Positions 6,080 to 7,635 of a stretch of 7,635 nucleotides of DNA are shown here, piece by piece. The position numbers and the translations under genes are program-made. Each line of letters begins with the position of its first letter. The stretch's first letter is position 1. Source of the DNA: an uncultured Granulosicoccaceae bacterium (lineage in GTDB: Bacteria; Pseudomonadota; Gammaproteobacteria; JABXHR01); assembly GCA_937921805.1 (NCBI GenBank), contig CAKZUS010000052.1, forward strand, positions 1 through 7,635. Direction: 5' to 3'. The notes beneath the pieces are model-generated. The model was not told the DNA's origin, did not search any database, and saw nothing but the letters and a program-made list of their open reading frames with translations.

Positions 6080-7635
6080 CGCGGCGCTGCCAGGCTCGGC
6101 TATAGCCTGAGCGGGAGCATAGCTGGGCACGATGGGCGCGGGTGACTGCTTAGCAGGCGCAGACTCTTCGTTGGCATTTCGTGCACGCGGCGACTTCGTG
6201 GGCGGCTTCACGGGCAACGCCGCAGGCATATCCGTTTCGGCGCCCACGGCTAAGTGGGGCGCCATATTGACATCTACCCCTGTTTTTCCAAAGCGATCGA
6301 TGAGACACGCGAGTTGGCGCGCCTGCTGATCCATCGCCTGACTCGCGACTGTTGCCTCTTCGACCAAGGCCGCGTTTTGCTGCGTAATATGGTCCATATC
6401 AGACATCGTGCGGCTAATCTCAGCAATGCCAGCGGACTGCTCAGAGGTCGAGGTGGAGATGCTACTCACATACTCGCACACTTGCTTACTCGTCCCCTCA
6501 ATCTCGTACAACATGTTGCTAAAGTGATCGACCTGTCGCACTCCTTCTGCCACTTTGGCGTTGCTGTTATCGATCAAGCGCTCTATTTTTTTCGCTGCCT
6601 CTGCGCTGCGCTGCGCCAAGCTGCGTACCTCATTTGCCACCACACCAAACCCCCGTCCTTGCTCCCCAGCGCGCGCGGCTTCGACAGAGGCATTGAGTGC
6701 TAGCAGGTTAGTCTGAAAGGCAATATCGTCAATCACAATCGTCACGGCTGAAATTTCATCCGAAGAGGACTTAATTTCTTTCATCGCCGCGATGGTGGTA
6801 TTGAGCGCTTGGGCGCTACTTTCAGCGTGCGCACGGGCCGTACGCGCCAGCGCATCCGCATCGACGGCACGAACCGCGTTATCGCTCACAATATTGCTCA
6901 TTTCCCGCATGGTTGCCGAGGTCGACTCTAGGCTCGTCGCCTGTTGCTCCGTGCGCTGGCTCAAGTCAAGATTCCCCGCAGCGATTTCACGCGCACCCAA
7001 GCTCACTTCAATCGCTCCGCGCGAAATCATCGTAAAGACCTGCTGTAACTGCGATACAGTGCGATTCACGCTGTTCCGCAAGCCTTGGAATTGCCCCGGA
7101 TACTCGCCTTTAAGTTGGTTTTCCATGTTGCCGAGCGAGACGCAGTTAAGCGTCTCATCAAGCTCTTGCACCATCGTGCGCAGCCGCTGCTTAGCCCGAC
7201 TCGTGGCATCGAGCATGCGCTGTAAATCGCTATCGGAGAGCCTGGGTGATTCTGCCTCCAAACGCCCCTCTGCCAAATCCTCTACTGCATCTATGACTAG
7301 ACTAATCGAGCGCTTAATGTTTCTCGACAACCCCCAGGCAGCGAGGAGCAATATCAAGCTACTAACAACCAGCAGTCCCAAGAAGCTGTAACGGATTTTC
7401 ACCAATTTTTCTGTTGCAGAGTGCTGTGACTGACGCATGACCCCCGAAAGGTGGTCATGCAGTGCGGCACTGGTATCTTCGAACTGCTCCAAGGCGCGTA
7501 GCGTTGCCGATGAATTGAGTAAGCTCGGCACCTCCAGGCTATTACTACTCTGATACAGAAGTGCCGATTGATCTCGCACTGATGCCAGTGCGGGTTCCAG
7601 ACGGTCTATATAGCTTTGCTCTTGGTAGTTGAGCA
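6044..7635 (-). CDS. Methyl-accepting chemotaxis protein with CheR/CheB tether (5' end missing)
   Basis: Inner-membrane chemoreceptor that signals to flagellar motors through CheW and CheA. The frame is open to the right edge, so the start, first membrane helix and most of the ligand-binding domain are outside; the GTG at 7579 is not the start. The visible 529 residues begin with about 80 helical residues, probably the end of the periplasmic domain, then a second transmembrane helix (about 7387-7324). A HAMP region follows, plus a second HAMP-like segment with GEYPGQF, around 7130-7030. The signalling domain holds a methylation-type segment (TEQQATSLE) and the highly conserved hairpin tip IAFQTNLLALNASVEAARAG to GFGVVANEVR. 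After it come QQNAALVEEA, a proline/alanine-rich linker of about 70 residues and a C-terminal EWESF (6064-6050). That matches the NWETF-type pentapeptide that tethers CheR and CheB in E. coli Tsr and Tar. The ligand cannot be inferred. Confidence 0.95.
   Translation of the reverse strand, partial: LNYQEQSYIDRLEPALASVRDQSALLYQSSNSLEVPSLLNSSATLRALEQFEDTSAALHDHLSGVMRQSQHSATEKLVKIRYSFLGLLVVSSLILLLAAWGLSRNIKRSISLVIDAVEDLAEGRLEAESPRLSDSDLQRMLDATSRAKQRLRTMVQELDETLNCVSLGNMENQLKGEYPGQFQGLRNSVNRTVSQLQQVFTMISRGAIEVSLGAREIAAGNLDLSQRTEQQATSLESTSATMREMSNIVSDNAVRAVDADALARTARAHAESSAQALNTTIAAMKEIKSSSDEISAVTIVIDDIAFQTNLLALNASVEAARAGEQGRGFGVVANEVRSLAQRSAEAAKKIERLIDNSNAKVAEGVRQVDHFSNMLYEIEGTSKQVCEYVSSISTSTSEQSAGIAEISRTMSDMDHITQQNAALVEEATVASQAMDQQARQLACLIDRFGKTGVDVNMAPHLAVGAETDMPAALPVKPPTKSPRARNANEESAPAKQSPAPIVPSYAPAQAIAEPGSAAKKDESEWESFE

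Noticed and set aside
1..7635. RNA genes, CRISPR array, insertion sequences, phage or defence genes
   Set aside because: The window is almost fully occupied by six recognisable housekeeping or signalling genes with spacers under 100 bases; none of these features is visible.

Overview
The window looks like an ordinary chromosomal segment of a gammaproteobacterium. The main evidence is gene order: bamD, divergent from rluD-pgeF-clpB, is the arrangement found in Escherichia coli and many other gammaproteobacteria. Moderately GC-rich coding sequence, a BamD lipoprotein (so a Gram-negative outer membrane), a class-typical chemoreceptor and a GGDEF enzyme fit this. I cannot assign a genus from the sequence alone.

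Layout from left to right. The 3' part of a diguanylate cyclase gene (1-869, +) ends 29 bases from the 3' end of clpB, so the two genes converge. Then comes a minus-strand block read right to left: rluD (23S rRNA pseudouridine synthase, 5220-4252), pgeF (laccase-domain peptidoglycan editing factor, 4268-3576) and clpB (disaggregase, 3526-899). rluD and pgeF overlap by 17 bases. clpB follows pgeF after 49 bases, with a good candidate sigma-32 (heat-shock) promoter in the gap. bamD (5313-5990, +) is divergent from rluD across a 92-base spacer that holds two face-to-face -10-like boxes. A methyl-accepting chemotaxis protein gene (7635-6044, -) converges on bamD; its 5' end lies beyond the window.

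In function, the centre is housekeeping: outer-membrane protein assembly (BamD), ribosome maturation (RluD), cell-wall precursor quality control (PgeF) and protein disaggregation (ClpB). This core is flanked by two signalling genes, one making cyclic di-GMP and one a transmembrane chemoreceptor with a C-terminal CheR/CheB tethering motif. No RNA genes, mobile elements, CRISPR arrays or phage genes are visible, and no stretch above 300 bases lacks a gene. I found no convincing sign of a previously undescribed system. The most interesting details are the sigma-32-like promoter overlapping the end of pgeF, a long hairpin between bamD and the chemoreceptor gene whose one arm is also the CheR-tether codons, and an apparent second HAMP-like segment in the chemoreceptor.
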